From Clostridia bacterium (lineage in GTDB: Bacteria > Bacillota > Clostridia > Oscillospirales > Acutalibacteraceae), in contig JAFXAK010000003.1 of the NCBI GenBank assembly GCA_017517135.1, positions 56,754 to 120,753 of the forward strand: 64,000 bases of DNA, written 5' to 3'. Both the position numbers and the translations under genes were made by a program. Below are positions 17,310 through 25,347 of this stretch, in pieces (position 1 is the first letter of the stretch; each line of letters starts with the position of its first letter). The notes below the pieces were generated by a model that worked only from the letters and a program-made list of their open reading frames with translations, searched no databases and was not told the DNA's origin.

Positions 17310-18815
17310 TTATGTGCCTGATTTAGTGGTTGTTTTGAGTGTTACATCGTGATATCCGCCTTCAACAATACTTGTTGCGGAAACAAGAGTAAGCTTTGCT
17401 TTTTCGTGAAGGTCGGGGATAGTGATAACACCGCAGTTGCACATTGTTGACTTAACCTTATAAAGGCTCATTTCAACATTGTCGTGTAAAGGACCGGCAT
17501 AGGTTACATAAGAGTCAACGCCTTCTTCGAATGAAAGCTTTGATGAACCGCCTAGGTCATATCTCTGCCAGTTTCTTGCTCTGTTGGAGCCTTCACCCCA
17601 ATATTCCTTAACATAAGCACCGTTTACCATAAGCTTGTTTGTGGGGCTTTCGTCAAAACGGGCAAAATATCTGCCGAGCATAACGAAATCTGCACCCATA
17701 GCAAGGGCTAATGTGATGTGGTAATCGTGAACGATACCGCCGTCTGAGCAAACGGGAATATAAATACCGGTCTTTTCATAGTATTCATTTCTTGCTTCAA
17801 CAACATCGATAAGTGCTGTAGCCTGACCTCTGCCTATACCCTTTGTTTCTCTTGTGATACATATTGAGCCACCGCCGATACCGACCTTAATAAAGTCTGC
17901 ACCTGCTTGGGCAAGGAAAAGGAAGCCTTCCTTGTCAACAACATTACCTGCACCGATTTTAACTGAATCACCGTATTTTTCTCTTACGAAATCAATAGTC
18001 TTTTTCTGCCAGCAGGTATAGCCTTCGGAAGAGTCAATGCAAAGTACATCTGCACCTGCTTCAACAAGGGCGGGAATTCTCTGTTCGTAGTCTCTTGTGT
18101 TGACACCTGCACCTGTCATATATCTCTTGTTTGTGTCAAGAAGCTCATCAGGATGTCTCTTGTGAGAGGAATAGTCCTTTCTGAAAACGAAATACATAAG
18201 ATTGCCGTTATCGTCAACAATGGGAAGAGAATTGAGCTTGTTATCCCAGATAATATCGTTAGCTTCCTTGAGTGTTGTGCTTGCGGGAGCTGTGATGAGT
18301 TTTTCAAGGGGAGTCATAAACTCGGAAACCTTGAGATCAAGCTCCATACGGCTTACTCTGTAGTCACGGCTTGTAACGATACCTAAAAGCTTGCCGTTTG
18401 AGGTGCCGTCTGCAGTAACTGCAACGGTGGAGAAGCCGTTGCGCTCCTTTAACTCAATAACATCCTTTAATGTGTTATCGGGTGTGAGGTTAGATGCGCT
18501 TACAACAAAGCCTGCTTTATAATTCTTAACTCTTGCAACCATAGCAGCTTCGTCTTCAATAGACTGGTTGCCGTAAATAAAGGACATACCGCCCTCTTTT
18601 GCCAAAGCAATAGCAAGAGTGTCATTTGAAACGGACTGCATTATTGCAGAAACCATAGGAATATTAAGAGAAATTGCGGGTTCTTCACCTTTTCTGAATT
18701 TAACAAGAGGCGTTTTCAGAGAAACATTTGCGGGAATGCAAGATTCGTCTGTGTAGCCCGGAACGAGAAGATACTCGCTAAAGGTGTGAGAAGGTTCACT
18801 GTAAAAATATGCCAT
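17310..18815 (-). CDS. guaB: IMP dehydrogenase
   Basis: A 501-residue enzyme oxidising IMP to XMP, the committed step of GMP synthesis. The active-site loop [17 protein letters not shown] has the catalytic Cys (about residue 318). CBS-domain sequence lies at about residues 95-220 ([37 protein letters not shown]). The phosphate site is [20 protein letters not shown]. Monocistronic with its own promoter and terminator; no purine riboswitch is seen in the short leader. Confidence 0.94.
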   Translation of the reverse strand: MAYFYSEPSHTFSEYLLVPGYTDESCIPANVSLKTPLVKFRKGEEPAISLNIPMVSAIMQSVSNDTLAIALAKEGGMSFIYGNQSIEDEAAMVARVKNYKAGFVVSASNLTPDNTLKDVIELKERNGFSTVAVTADGTSNGKLLGIVTSRDYRVSRMELDLKVSEFMTPLEKLITAPASTTLKEANDIIWDNKLNSLPIVDDNGNLMYFVFRKDYSSHKRHPDELLDTNKRYMTGAGVNTRDYEQRIPALVEAGADVLCIDSSEGYTCWQKKTIDFVREKYGDSVKIGAGNVVDKEGFLFLAQAGADFIKVGIGGGSICITRETKGIGRGQATALIDVVEARNEYYEKTGIYIPVCSDGGIVHDYHITLALAMGADFVMLGRYFARFDESPTNKLMVNGAYVKEYWGEGSNRARNWQRYDLGGSSKLSFEEGVDSYVTYAGPLHDNVEMSLYKVKSTMCNCGVITIPDLHEKAKLTLVSATSIVEGGYHDVTLKTTTKSGT

Positions 18816-18849
18816 ATACTATCCCATCCTTGCATTAAATTTATATTAA

Positions 18850-18878
18850 ATCATAACATAATACACCCGTTTAGTCAA
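18850..18878 (-). promoter_or_regulatory. guaB promoter
   Basis: Minus-strand TTGACT (18873-18878), 17 bases, TATGAT (18850-18855), about 35 bases before the guaB start. Confidence 0.65.
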
Positions 18879-18910
18879 CATTAAAAATGCATATATCGAC
18901 GAAAAATTGA

Positions 18911-18947
18911 CAGGTATTTTTCGGCAAAAAGTGTTGAAAAATACCTG
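18911..18947. promoter_or_regulatory. 12-bp inverted repeat, probable operator for the DUF554 gene
   Basis: CAGGTATTTTTC (18911-18922) and GAAAAATACCTG (18936-18947) are perfect inverted copies separated by 13 bases. The right arm overlaps the -35 box at 18934, so a bound repressor would block the promoter. Confidence 0.5.
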
Positions 18948-18962
18948 CCTGTATGATATATT
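18934..18962 (+). promoter_or_regulatory. Promoter of the DUF554/peptidase-E operon
   Basis: TTGAAA (18934-18939), a 17-base spacer, TATATT (18957-18962). Confidence 0.55.
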
Positions 18963-18991
18963 GTTTTCCTGTAAAAGAAAGAAGGGTTGTT

Positions 18992-19723
18992 ATGCCGGGA
19001 CTTGGTACAGTTGTGAATGTTGTTGCTGTAATTCTGGGCGGAATAGTCGGTATTTTGTTCGGCAAAAAAATAAAAGAAACGCTCAGAGCATCACTTATGA
19101 GGGTATTGGGAATTGCCGTTCTTTTTGTCGGAATGGCAGGGGCTTTCAGTGGGATGCTTAGAATTAATGCAGGTAAGATAGAAACCTACGGTACAATGAT
19201 GATGATAATTTCGCTTGTTGTAGGTACTCTTATCGGAGAGCTTATAAGAATTGAAGACAGACTTGAAACCTTCGGGGAGTTCTTAAAGCGTAAAATCAAT
19301 GCAAAGAATGACCAAGGCTTTGTGTCTGCTTTTGTTAATACTTCCCTTGTTATATGTGTGGGTGCAATGGCTGTTGTAGGCTCGATTGAAGACGGTCTGA
19401 AAGGAGAGCATACAACACTTTTTGCAAAGGCTCTGCTCGATTTTCTGATTGTTATTGTAATGTCCTCAACTCTGGGCCTCGGCAGTCTGTTCAGCTTTAT
19501 TCCGATAGGTATTTTTCAGGGTAGTATAACACTTCTTGCCAGATTTGCCGAGCCGCTTTTCTCTTACGGGAACATAATAACGGATATGTCGCTTGTGGGG
19601 AACATAATGATAGCGTGTGTCGGTATAAATCTTTGCTTCGGTAAAACCATCAGAGTGGGTAATATGTTGCCGTCACTTATTATTGCAATAATATATTCTG
19701 CGATAACTACATTTTTGAATTAA
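18992..19723 (+). CDS. DUF554 family membrane protein
   Basis: A 243-residue polytopic membrane protein matching DUF554 (YdfK/YqgA type). The N-terminus GLGTVVNVVAVILGGIVGIL and the later IGELIRIEDRLETFGEFLK and GAMAVVGSIEDGL segments are family hallmarks, with about six or seven hydrophobic helices. The ATG at 18992 follows GAAGGG and gives the typical start; an upstream in-frame ATG at 18953 lies inside the promoter and is rejected. Function unknown. It is followed 12 nt later by the peptidase-like gene. Confidence 0.9.
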   Translation: MPGLGTVVNVVAVILGGIVGILFGKKIKETLRASLMRVLGIAVLFVGMAGAFSGMLRINAGKIETYGTMMMIISLVVGTLIGELIRIEDRLETFGEFLKRKINAKNDQGFVSAFVNTSLVICVGAMAVVGSIEDGLKGEHTTLFAKALLDFLIVIVMSSTLGLGSLFSFIPIGIFQGSITLLARFAEPLFSYGNIITDMSLVGNIMIACVGINLCFGKTIRVGNMLPSLIIAIIYSAITTFLN

Positions 19724-19735
19724 GGAGCCGTAATT

Positions 19736-20437
19736 ATGGGTAAAATAGTTGCTTTGGGCGGAGGCAGATTTGATAACGGTGAAATGGATAATGTCACCGA
19801 GCATATAATTTCACTTACGGGGAAGAAAAATCCGTTGATTTTAATTATCCCCACCGCAAGCTATGATAATATGACAGATGATGACGATGTGAAGCTGTGC
19901 TTTGAAAAATTCGGCTGTACAACAGATATTCTGTTTTTAACTCATAGTGATGTTGATGAGAATGTTATTTCTGAAAAAATAAATGCCTGTGACGGTATTT
20001 TTGTTCAGGGCGGTAATCTTCTGTTTCTTATGGAAATATGGAAAAAAACAGGTGCAGATAAGTATTTAATCAAAGCCTTTGAAGACGGCAAGGTGCTTTC
20101 GGGTGTTTCCTCGGGAGCAATGTGCTGGTTCAGCGAGGGCTATGACGACTGCCTTGAGAACAATGAATTTGCATTTGTTGAGGGCTTGGGACTTATAAAG
20201 GGCTATATAAACTGTCCGCACTATCAGAGCGAATACTGGCAGAGCTTTGAAAAGGCACTTCCCACAAGAACATTGTCGGGTATAGCCTGCGATAACGGAG
20301 CAGGACTTTGTTTTGCAGACGGCAGCTTCTACACTGTCTGCGGCAACGAAGACGGAGATTGCTTCTTATACGACATAAATGATAATTACAAAAAAATCAA
20401 CCTCACCGAACACCCCGAGGTGTTAGGAACTTTATAA
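19736..20437 (+). CDS. Peptidase E-like protein (peptidase S51, class I GATase fold)
   Basis: A 233-residue protein with the S51 layout: VALGGGRFDNGEMDNVTEHI at the start, GIFVQGGNLLFLMEIW, the nucleophile elbow SGVSSGAMCWF with the candidate catalytic Ser, and YINCPHYQSEYW carrying a His. Members of S51 hydrolyse alpha-aspartyl dipeptides or cyanophycin fragments; this branch is annotated only as peptidase E-like. Second gene of a two-gene operon with DUF554, ribosome site AAGGAG. Confidence 0.85.
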   Translation: MGKIVALGGGRFDNGEMDNVTEHIISLTGKKNPLILIIPTASYDNMTDDDDVKLCFEKFGCTTDILFLTHSDVDENVISEKINACDGIFVQGGNLLFLMEIWKKTGADKYLIKAFEDGKVLSGVSSGAMCWFSEGYDDCLENNEFAFVEGLGLIKGYINCPHYQSEYWQSFEKALPTRTLSGIACDNGAGLCFADGSFYTVCGNEDGDCFLYDINDNYKKINLTEHPEVLGTL

Positions 20438-20449
20438 TAAGACAATAAG

Positions 20450-20476
20450 AAAAGGACGGCGATTGACCGTCCTTTT
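20450..20476. terminator. Terminator between convergent genes
   Basis: Stem AAAAGGACGG (20450-20459) with CCGTCCTTTT (20467-20476) and T-run. The A-run on the left lets it serve the minus-strand DUF2804 gene too. Confidence 0.85.
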
Positions 20477-20480
20477 TTTA

Positions 20481-21539
20481 TCAGAACAACAATGATTTAT
20501 CTTCCCCGATACCCGTCATACCGTCAAGACAGTATTTTGTGCCATCGGGGGTGCAGACGAAGCCGGAAAGCTCGCCGAAGGTGATGTGATAATCTATATT
20601 GATAATTCCCGTGGTAAGCTTCATTAAGAATTCGTCGCCGATTTCAAAGTGTACATCCACCATACCGTGTGTATCGGTTATGTGCCAACGCTTGTCTGTT
20701 TCGTGCTTGAAAACAACGGGAGTCAGAAGAGTTGTTTTACCCTCAAACCAGATAAGATTTTCGTTGAAATCATCCTGATTGATTGACTGATTTCTTGTGA
20801 GATTGAAGCCGAAATATTGTTCTCTTCCGTCAATTTCTTTTTTGCCCATAGTAGTAACCCAGTCATAGTGGGCTTTTCTCGGGTAATATCCTCTGTGGTC
20901 GTCAATGATTGCGGTTGTGCTTGAATCGGCAACAAATCTTTCGCCGTTTACTTCGAGGTAGCCTTCCACCTTAAACAGGTCTTTTTGAGTATATAAAGGT
21001 CTGTTTGCACCGAAGGGGATATTTACAACGCTGGGCAGAGATACTCTTGTGAGCTTTACTCTGTAATCAATCGTGCCGGCTTTTTTGTTGCTTGCGAAAC
21101 CAGAAACAATAGCCAGACCGTTCTGGAAATCGTTTATATAATTTATTTTCACTTTCTTGCCTTTTGAAACGGTTTCGGCAGAATTTATAAGTGTTTTTGA
21201 TATGCAGGCCTTTGAAGCGGGGAGCATTTCTTGCCAGTATGTAGCCTTTTTTGTACGCTTGTCATATAAAACGGTAAGAGCGGTGCCGAAAATACCCATA
21301 TTGCATACTGCGGTAAGAAGCACAACCTTGTCAAAATTGATTTCCGTTGCCTCCCATTCGGTGAGCTTGAATTTATTGAATATATTGGGTAAAGAAGACG
21401 GACGGTTTACTTTCAGAAAATCCATCTTAGGAAATTCCTTGTCAAATGTACCGAACTGACAGTTGCCGAATTCGTCAATTACATTTTCGGGTGTAGGTAC
21501 TGCAATTCTTTTTTCGGAAAGAACATCTGTAAAGCTCAT
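20481..21539 (-). CDS. DUF2804 family protein
   Basis: A 352-residue protein matching DUF2804. The ordered segments DEFGNCQFGTFDKEF, GYYPRKAHYDWVTTMGKKEI, GFNLTRNQSINQDDFNENL and TPVVFKHE are characteristic. It has no signal peptide or membrane helix. The fold is thought to be lipocalin/hydroxyneurosporene-synthase-like, and the role is unknown. Single gene, convergent with the peptidase E-like gene. Confidence 0.9.
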   Translation of the reverse strand: MSFTDVLSEKRIAVPTPENVIDEFGNCQFGTFDKEFPKMDFLKVNRPSSLPNIFNKFKLTEWEATEINFDKVVLLTAVCNMGIFGTALTVLYDKRTKKATYWQEMLPASKACISKTLINSAETVSKGKKVKINYINDFQNGLAIVSGFASNKKAGTIDYRVKLTRVSLPSVVNIPFGANRPLYTQKDLFKVEGYLEVNGERFVADSSTTAIIDDHRGYYPRKAHYDWVTTMGKKEIDGREQYFGFNLTRNQSINQDDFNENLIWFEGKTTLLTPVVFKHETDKRWHITDTHGMVDVHFEIGDEFLMKLTTGIINIDYHITFGELSGFVCTPDGTKYCLDGMTGIGEDKSLLF

Positions 21540-21611
21540 ATATCAGCACTCCTTAAAGCATTTTTTTATTAATTAAAGTATATTCTTATTGGCAGTTTTT
21601 GTCAACCGTAG

Positions 21612-21641
21612 AAAAAGAGCTACAGCGATTGCCGTAGCTCT
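21612..21641 (-). terminator. Terminator of the PAP2 gene
   Basis: Minus strand: AGAGCTAC (21641-21634), a short loop, GTAGCTCT (21623-21616), then TTTTTC. Confidence 0.75.
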
Positions 21642-21649
21642 GATATGTT

Positions 21650-22336
21650 TTATGCCTTGTTTTTCTTTTTCTTGATAAATTCACCCAGATCAGAATAAAG
21701 AATAGTTCTTCCGAGCTTGTTCTTGGGGAAAACTCTGTGGTAGAGGAAATCGAAAAGAAAGTATGCAATAAGACCTGCAAGACAGCCGATTATAATACCG
21801 CCGAGAATATCTGAAGGGTAGTGAACAAGAATATAGTTTCTTGAAGCACCCATAAGTACGATAAGCGGGAATACTATCCAGCTCTTTTTCTTATCCCAAC
21901 CGAGGAAAACGGGGAATAATGCAGCCGCAGTTGATGTTGTGTGACCTGAGGGGAAGGAATATTCGCTTTCAAGACCGTGAGCTACCGAATTCCACCAGTT
22001 ATAGAAGGTTTCTGTTGTAGCATAAGGACGGGGACGGGCCACAAGAGGCTTGATTGTTATGTTTGTGAATAATGCACCGATAATAATACCGCCGAGCATT
22101 CCGAAACCGAGCTTTCTTGTTTTCTTGAAAAGCATCATTATGAGGGAAAGAACGATGAAGAGTATGCCTTCATCACCGAGACGGGTGTATATTTCAAAGA
22201 ATACATCTAAAATACCACCGATAGGACTGGAGTGAAGGTTATAGTAAAATTCAAGAATGTTGTAGTCGAATGTTGCAAATGTTTCATTCAACCATTGTGC
22301 CGCAGCACTCATCTGTTCAACGGGTACAAGTTCCAT
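21650..22336 (-). CDS. PAP2-family membrane phosphatase
   Basis: A 228-residue integral membrane protein with the three acid-phosphatase motifs: KPLVARPRPY, PSGHTTS and SRNYILVHYPSD. About five hydrophobic helices surround them. Such enzymes remove phosphate from undecaprenyl diphosphate or phosphatidic acid; a role in recycling the cell-wall lipid carrier is plausible but not shown. A lysine-rich C-terminus (FIKKKKNKA) is cytoplasmic. Monocistronic, ribosome site AAAAGGAGAT. Confidence 0.9.
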   Translation of the reverse strand: MELVPVEQMSAAAQWLNETFATFDYNILEFYYNLHSSPIGGILDVFFEIYTRLGDEGILFIVLSLIMMLFKKTRKLGFGMLGGIIIGALFTNITIKPLVARPRPYATTETFYNWWNSVAHGLESEYSFPSGHTTSTAAALFPVFLGWDKKKSWIVFPLIVLMGASRNYILVHYPSDILGGIIIGCLAGLIAYFLFDFLYHRVFPKNKLGRTILYSDLGEFIKKKKNKA

Positions 22337-22398
22337 TGTTTTATCTCCTTTTGATTAATTTGTCTTATTTTAACATATATGCAGAATAAATGCAATTA

Positions 22399-24849
22399 TT
22401 ATTCTTCGTTTTCTCTGAGGAAAGCCTGAGAATTCAATGCAAAGTTCAGAACATTCTTTGCGCATTGCTGCATTTCACCCAAGGTTATGCCGTCTTCCTT
22501 GCAGAATGAGGCGAGCAAGGTGCCGTCGGGCTTTCTTTTACCTGATCTTGAACCGCCCGGCATAAGCACATCGACCTGTGCGCGTACTCTGTATGCCTGA
22601 TTTTTAAGAAGCGGGAATTCGGGAGATGCACTCGGCTGCATCCACCAGTCTGTCATAACACATCCTGTGTAGCCCCATTCCTTGCGGAGAATAGTGGTGC
22701 ATAAATCGTAGTTATAATGTCCCCACACACCGTTTATTTTGTTGTAGGAGGTCATTATGTTTTTAGGCTTTGCGGTTTTTACACAGATTTCGAAGCCCTT
22801 GAGATATATTTCTCTTAACGCTCTTTCGGAAAGTATGGAATTGTTTACAGTACGCTTTGTTTCCTGATTGTTACACGCAAAATGCTTCGGACAAGCCGAA
22901 ACACCCGAAGACTGCAAGCCGTTTACAACAGCCGCCGCAATATTTCCGCAAAGGAAAGGATCCTCCGAGAAATATTCAAAGTTTCTTCCGCAAAGGGGAT
23001 TTCTGTGAATGTTCATACCGGGAGCGAGAAGCACATCGGAGCCTCTTACAATCATTTCCGTGCCCAATGCGGCATATACATCGCTGACGAGCTTTGTGTT
23101 CCATGTGCTTGCAAGGGATGTTCCCGAGGGTAACAAAGCAGATGTCGCGGAAAGTCTTATACCCGAGGGGCCGTCTGTACAGGTGATTGCAGGGATGCGT
23201 TTTTCTCTCAGAGAGGGGAGTACACCGCCGAATACACTTGCATTACCCTTTGCTCCTAAGGGGGAGTTCATAACATAGTCGCCTCTTGTGATAGCTTCAA
23301 GCTCAACAGGTGTCAGCTGGGCTACAAACTCATCAAGCGTATTTATGCCGTCTTTTACATCCTTGAGTGTGATACCCATATCGCCCGTGAGAGGAATGTC
23401 TTTGGGTAAATTATATTTGATTATGCTTCTGAGAGATGCTGTTCTTGTGGGTACGGGCTTGTATTTTTTGATTATTTTACCGTCAACACAAACAGCCGTC
23501 AGTCTGTTATATGCCTCCTCCGGCTCAACAGCACTTGTTTCTGTTAGTTGTTGAGTGACAACGGTTTCCTTTTGCTCAAATGAGCCGATTACCTTGTTGT
23601 CTCTGACAGAGAATCCGAGACAGAATTTGTATGTACCCTCTTCAAGGACATATGCACTCTTATTTCCCGTCTGACCTGCATCGTCATATGATGCTAATTC
23701 TGCCTTTTTAACGCCGAGTGTTACCGTACAGCTTCCCTTGGGCTTAAGAATATCTGTTTTGCTGAAAGCACACAGATGCATTGCACTTTTACCGAGAACA
23801 CCCTGAGGAGCACTGCAATATAACTGCACAACCTCTTTAGCTGCTGCTTTACCCGTATTTGTAATTTTTGCCTGAACTTTTACACAGTCTTTGTCTTCGC
23901 TGAACTTTACATCAGAAATACAGAAATCCGAATATGTAAGACCGTGACCGAAGCAGAAAAGCACATCATCGGGGGAGAAGGTTTCAAAATATCTGTAGCC
24001 TACAAAAATGTCTTCCGTATACTTGTTTTTCTGCTTGTCACCGAAATGCTCGGCCGAGGGGTAGCACTCATATTTTTTTGCGATTGATGAGCTTAATTTA
24101 CCGCTCGGAGATACCTTGCCGCTTATAATATCCGCAAGTGCATTGCCTGTTTCCATGCCTCCCTGCCAGAGGATAAGCACACAGCCTATGTTGTATTTTT
24201 CAACCCAGGAGAAATCGAATATGCTGCCGATATTAAGCACAACAACTGTTTTTTCAAAGCTTGTGCTTACCTTCTTCAACAGCTCATCCTCTTCATCTGT
24301 GAGATAGAAGCTGCCCTTTGTCAGGGTATTTTCTCTGTCTTCACCTGCGGCTCTGCCGATAACAACCATTGCAGTATCTGAATTTTTAGCTGCATTTTCC
24401 ACAATGCTGTTATCAACGGGCATTTCGTCATAGCACATAGGCCAATGTCCCCAAAAGCCGTCATTTACGGGGTTTTCCTTGCACCAATCAGCATAAATCT
24501 GAGAAAGAACGGGATTTATTGTTATATCATTGCTGTTTTGCAGAGCTTCCATAATGCTTACATTGTAATGAGCATTTACATCCCCGCCCGAGCCGTAGCC
24601 CACAAAAAAGGTGTTGTTCTGCACTCTGCCGAAAACAGAGAGAGTTCGTTCCTTTGATAAGGGGAGAATGTTGTTTTCATTTTTAAGCAAAACACAGCCC
24701 TCAGCCGCACTCAGTCTGCAAAGCTCGGCAATCCCGTCTGCAGGAGGAATTTCAATGCGTTCCTTTGCATTCGAAGTCTGAGTAACAGCAGCTGTAACAA
24801 AATTGACAGTCTTACTTATAAGCCTTTCGGCAGCCTTCGGAATTTTCAT
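22399..24849 (-). CDS. GH3 beta-glucosidase with permuted domain order
   Basis: An 816-residue GH3 enzyme. In most GH3 proteins the TIM barrel comes first. Here the alpha/beta sandwich is N-terminal (LCRLSAAEGCVLLKNENNIL, then ILWQGGMETGNALADIISGK) and is followed by a fibronectin-III-like domain. The barrel is C-terminal (ITCTDGPSGIRL, CGRNFEYFSEDP, KHFACNNQE, with nucleophile Asp in YTGCVMTDWW). The same inverted order is known in Ruminococcus albus and Butyrivibrio glucosidases. No signal peptide, so it cleaves imported oligosaccharides in the cytoplasm. The start is set at the ATG at 24849 after GAGG. Confidence 0.92.
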   Translation of the reverse strand: MKIPKAAERLISKTVNFVTAAVTQTSNAKERIEIPPADGIAELCRLSAAEGCVLLKNENNILPLSKERTLSVFGRVQNNTFFVGYGSGGDVNAHYNVSIMEALQNSNDITINPVLSQIYADWCKENPVNDGFWGHWPMCYDEMPVDNSIVENAAKNSDTAMVVIGRAAGEDRENTLTKGSFYLTDEEDELLKKVSTSFEKTVVVLNIGSIFDFSWVEKYNIGCVLILWQGGMETGNALADIISGKVSPSGKLSSSIAKKYECYPSAEHFGDKQKNKYTEDIFVGYRYFETFSPDDVLFCFGHGLTYSDFCISDVKFSEDKDCVKVQAKITNTGKAAAKEVVQLYCSAPQGVLGKSAMHLCAFSKTDILKPKGSCTVTLGVKKAELASYDDAGQTGNKSAYVLEEGTYKFCLGFSVRDNKVIGSFEQKETVVTQQLTETSAVEPEEAYNRLTAVCVDGKIIKKYKPVPTRTASLRSIIKYNLPKDIPLTGDMGITLKDVKDGINTLDEFVAQLTPVELEAITRGDYVMNSPLGAKGNASVFGGVLPSLREKRIPAITCTDGPSGIRLSATSALLPSGTSLASTWNTKLVSDVYAALGTEMIVRGSDVLLAPGMNIHRNPLCGRNFEYFSEDPFLCGNIAAAVVNGLQSSGVSACPKHFACNNQETKRTVNNSILSERALREIYLKGFEICVKTAKPKNIMTSYNKINGVWGHYNYDLCTTILRKEWGYTGCVMTDWWMQPSASPEFPLLKNQAYRVRAQVDVLMPGGSRSGKRKPDGTLLASFCKEDGITLGEMQQCAKNVLNFALNSQAFLRENEE

Positions 24850-25142
24850 AGTAGTACCTCGAAAAGTTTTATTTGATTTAATTATATAGGAATACAGGAA
24901 TAAAAGCAATAAAAAAGTAATGTTAAGCAAAAATCAAGGCGAAGCCTTGTATGCAATCCGTCGCAGACGGAATGTAATCACACCGCAGGTGTGTATGTAA
25001 TCCTTTCGCAGAAAGGAATGTAATCATCCCGAAGGGATGTATGTAATCAATCCGAAGGAAATACACGCTGACGCGTGATGACATCCAGCTTCGCTGATTA
25101 CATACACGCTACCGCGTGATTACATACCAATCCTTCGGATTG
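24850..25142. other. Gene-free stretch upstream of the GH3 gene
   Basis: No credible ORF. It holds the GH3 leader (24850 to about 24930) and the array of small hairpins described separately. Confidence 0.7.
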
Positions 25143-25143
25143 G
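24936..25143. repeat. Array of about ten short hairpins joined by ATGTAATC-type linkers
   Basis: Ten units can be read. Each has a perfect or near-perfect stem of 3-7 bp round a GAA/GCA-type loop, for example CCGTC-GCA-GACGG (24958-24970), CACACC-GCA-GGTGTG (24979-24993), CCTTTC-GCA-GAAAGG (25002-25016) and CATCCC-GAA-GGGATG (25025-25039). Stems differ completely between units, yet pairing is kept. Linkers are constant (GTATGTAATC or GAATGTAATCA). From about 25064 the linker turns into its reverse complement (GATTACATAC) and the loop into TTC, ending in CCAATCC-TTC-GGATTGG (25127-25143). Spacers are too short for CRISPR. Confidence 0.8.
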
Positions 25144-25150
25144 ATAAAAA

Positions 25151-25176
25151 AATACCAAGTCTTGCGACTTGGTATT
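25151..25176. terminator. Terminator of the tRNA-Ser gene
   Basis: AATACCAAGTC (25151-25161), loop TTGC, GACTTGGTATT (25166-25176) with A-run before and T-run after. It works in both directions and directly follows the 3' end of the tRNA fragment on the minus strand. Confidence 0.85.
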
Positions 25177-25182
25177 TTTTTT

Positions 25183-25253
25183 TGGCGGAGCAGGAGAGAC
25201 TCGAACTCTCGCGCCGGGGTTTAGCCGACCTACGCCCTTAGCAGGGGCGTAGG
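25183..25253 (-). pseudogene. 3' half of a tRNA-Ser(GCT) gene
   Basis: Reading the minus strand, the anticodon stem-loop CGCCC-CTGCTAA-GGGCG (anticodon GCT at 25242-25240), a long serine-type variable arm, the T arm GAGAG-TTCGAGT-CTCTC, the acceptor strand CTGCTCC, discriminator G and encoded CCA (ends at 25183) are all present. The 5' half (which should begin GGAGCAG) is absent; phage-type DNA stands in its place. This is the displaced host 3' fragment left by integration. Confidence 0.85.
25229..25253. other. attL core site
   Basis: CCTACGCCC (25229-25237) and GGGCGTAGG (25245-25253) are perfect 9-bp inverted arms around the 7-base anticodon loop. Tyrosine integrases commonly exchange strands across such a 7-base overlap in an anticodon loop. 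The outer four pairs go beyond the tRNA stem, so phage DNA supplies part of the left core arm. Confidence 0.7.
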
Positions 25254-25296
25254 AAGGGACAAAAAGCGTTGAAAAATAAGGGATTTTCAGAGGTTT

Positions 25297-25319
25297 GTAT
25301 GCTATAGTGTATGCCATAG
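25297..25319. repeat. Direct repeat between int and attL, possible integrase arm sites
   Basis: GTATGCTATAG (25297-25307) and GTATGCCATAG (25309-25319) differ at one base and lie 12 bp apart, about one helical turn, just downstream of int. Position and spacing fit arm-type binding sites, without proof. Confidence 0.4.
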
Positions 25320-25347
25320 GATATAATTTAAGGTGACTTGTGGTGAT

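Noticed and set aside
24936-25143. CRISPR array
   Set aside because: Constant parts are about 8-10 bases, the variable parts are self-complementary hairpins of 9-17 bases and orientation switches; no cas genes are present.
25120-25317. 65-residue minus-strand ORF across the tRNA fragment
   Set aside because: It reads through the tRNA 3' half and its terminator; composition is not protein-like.
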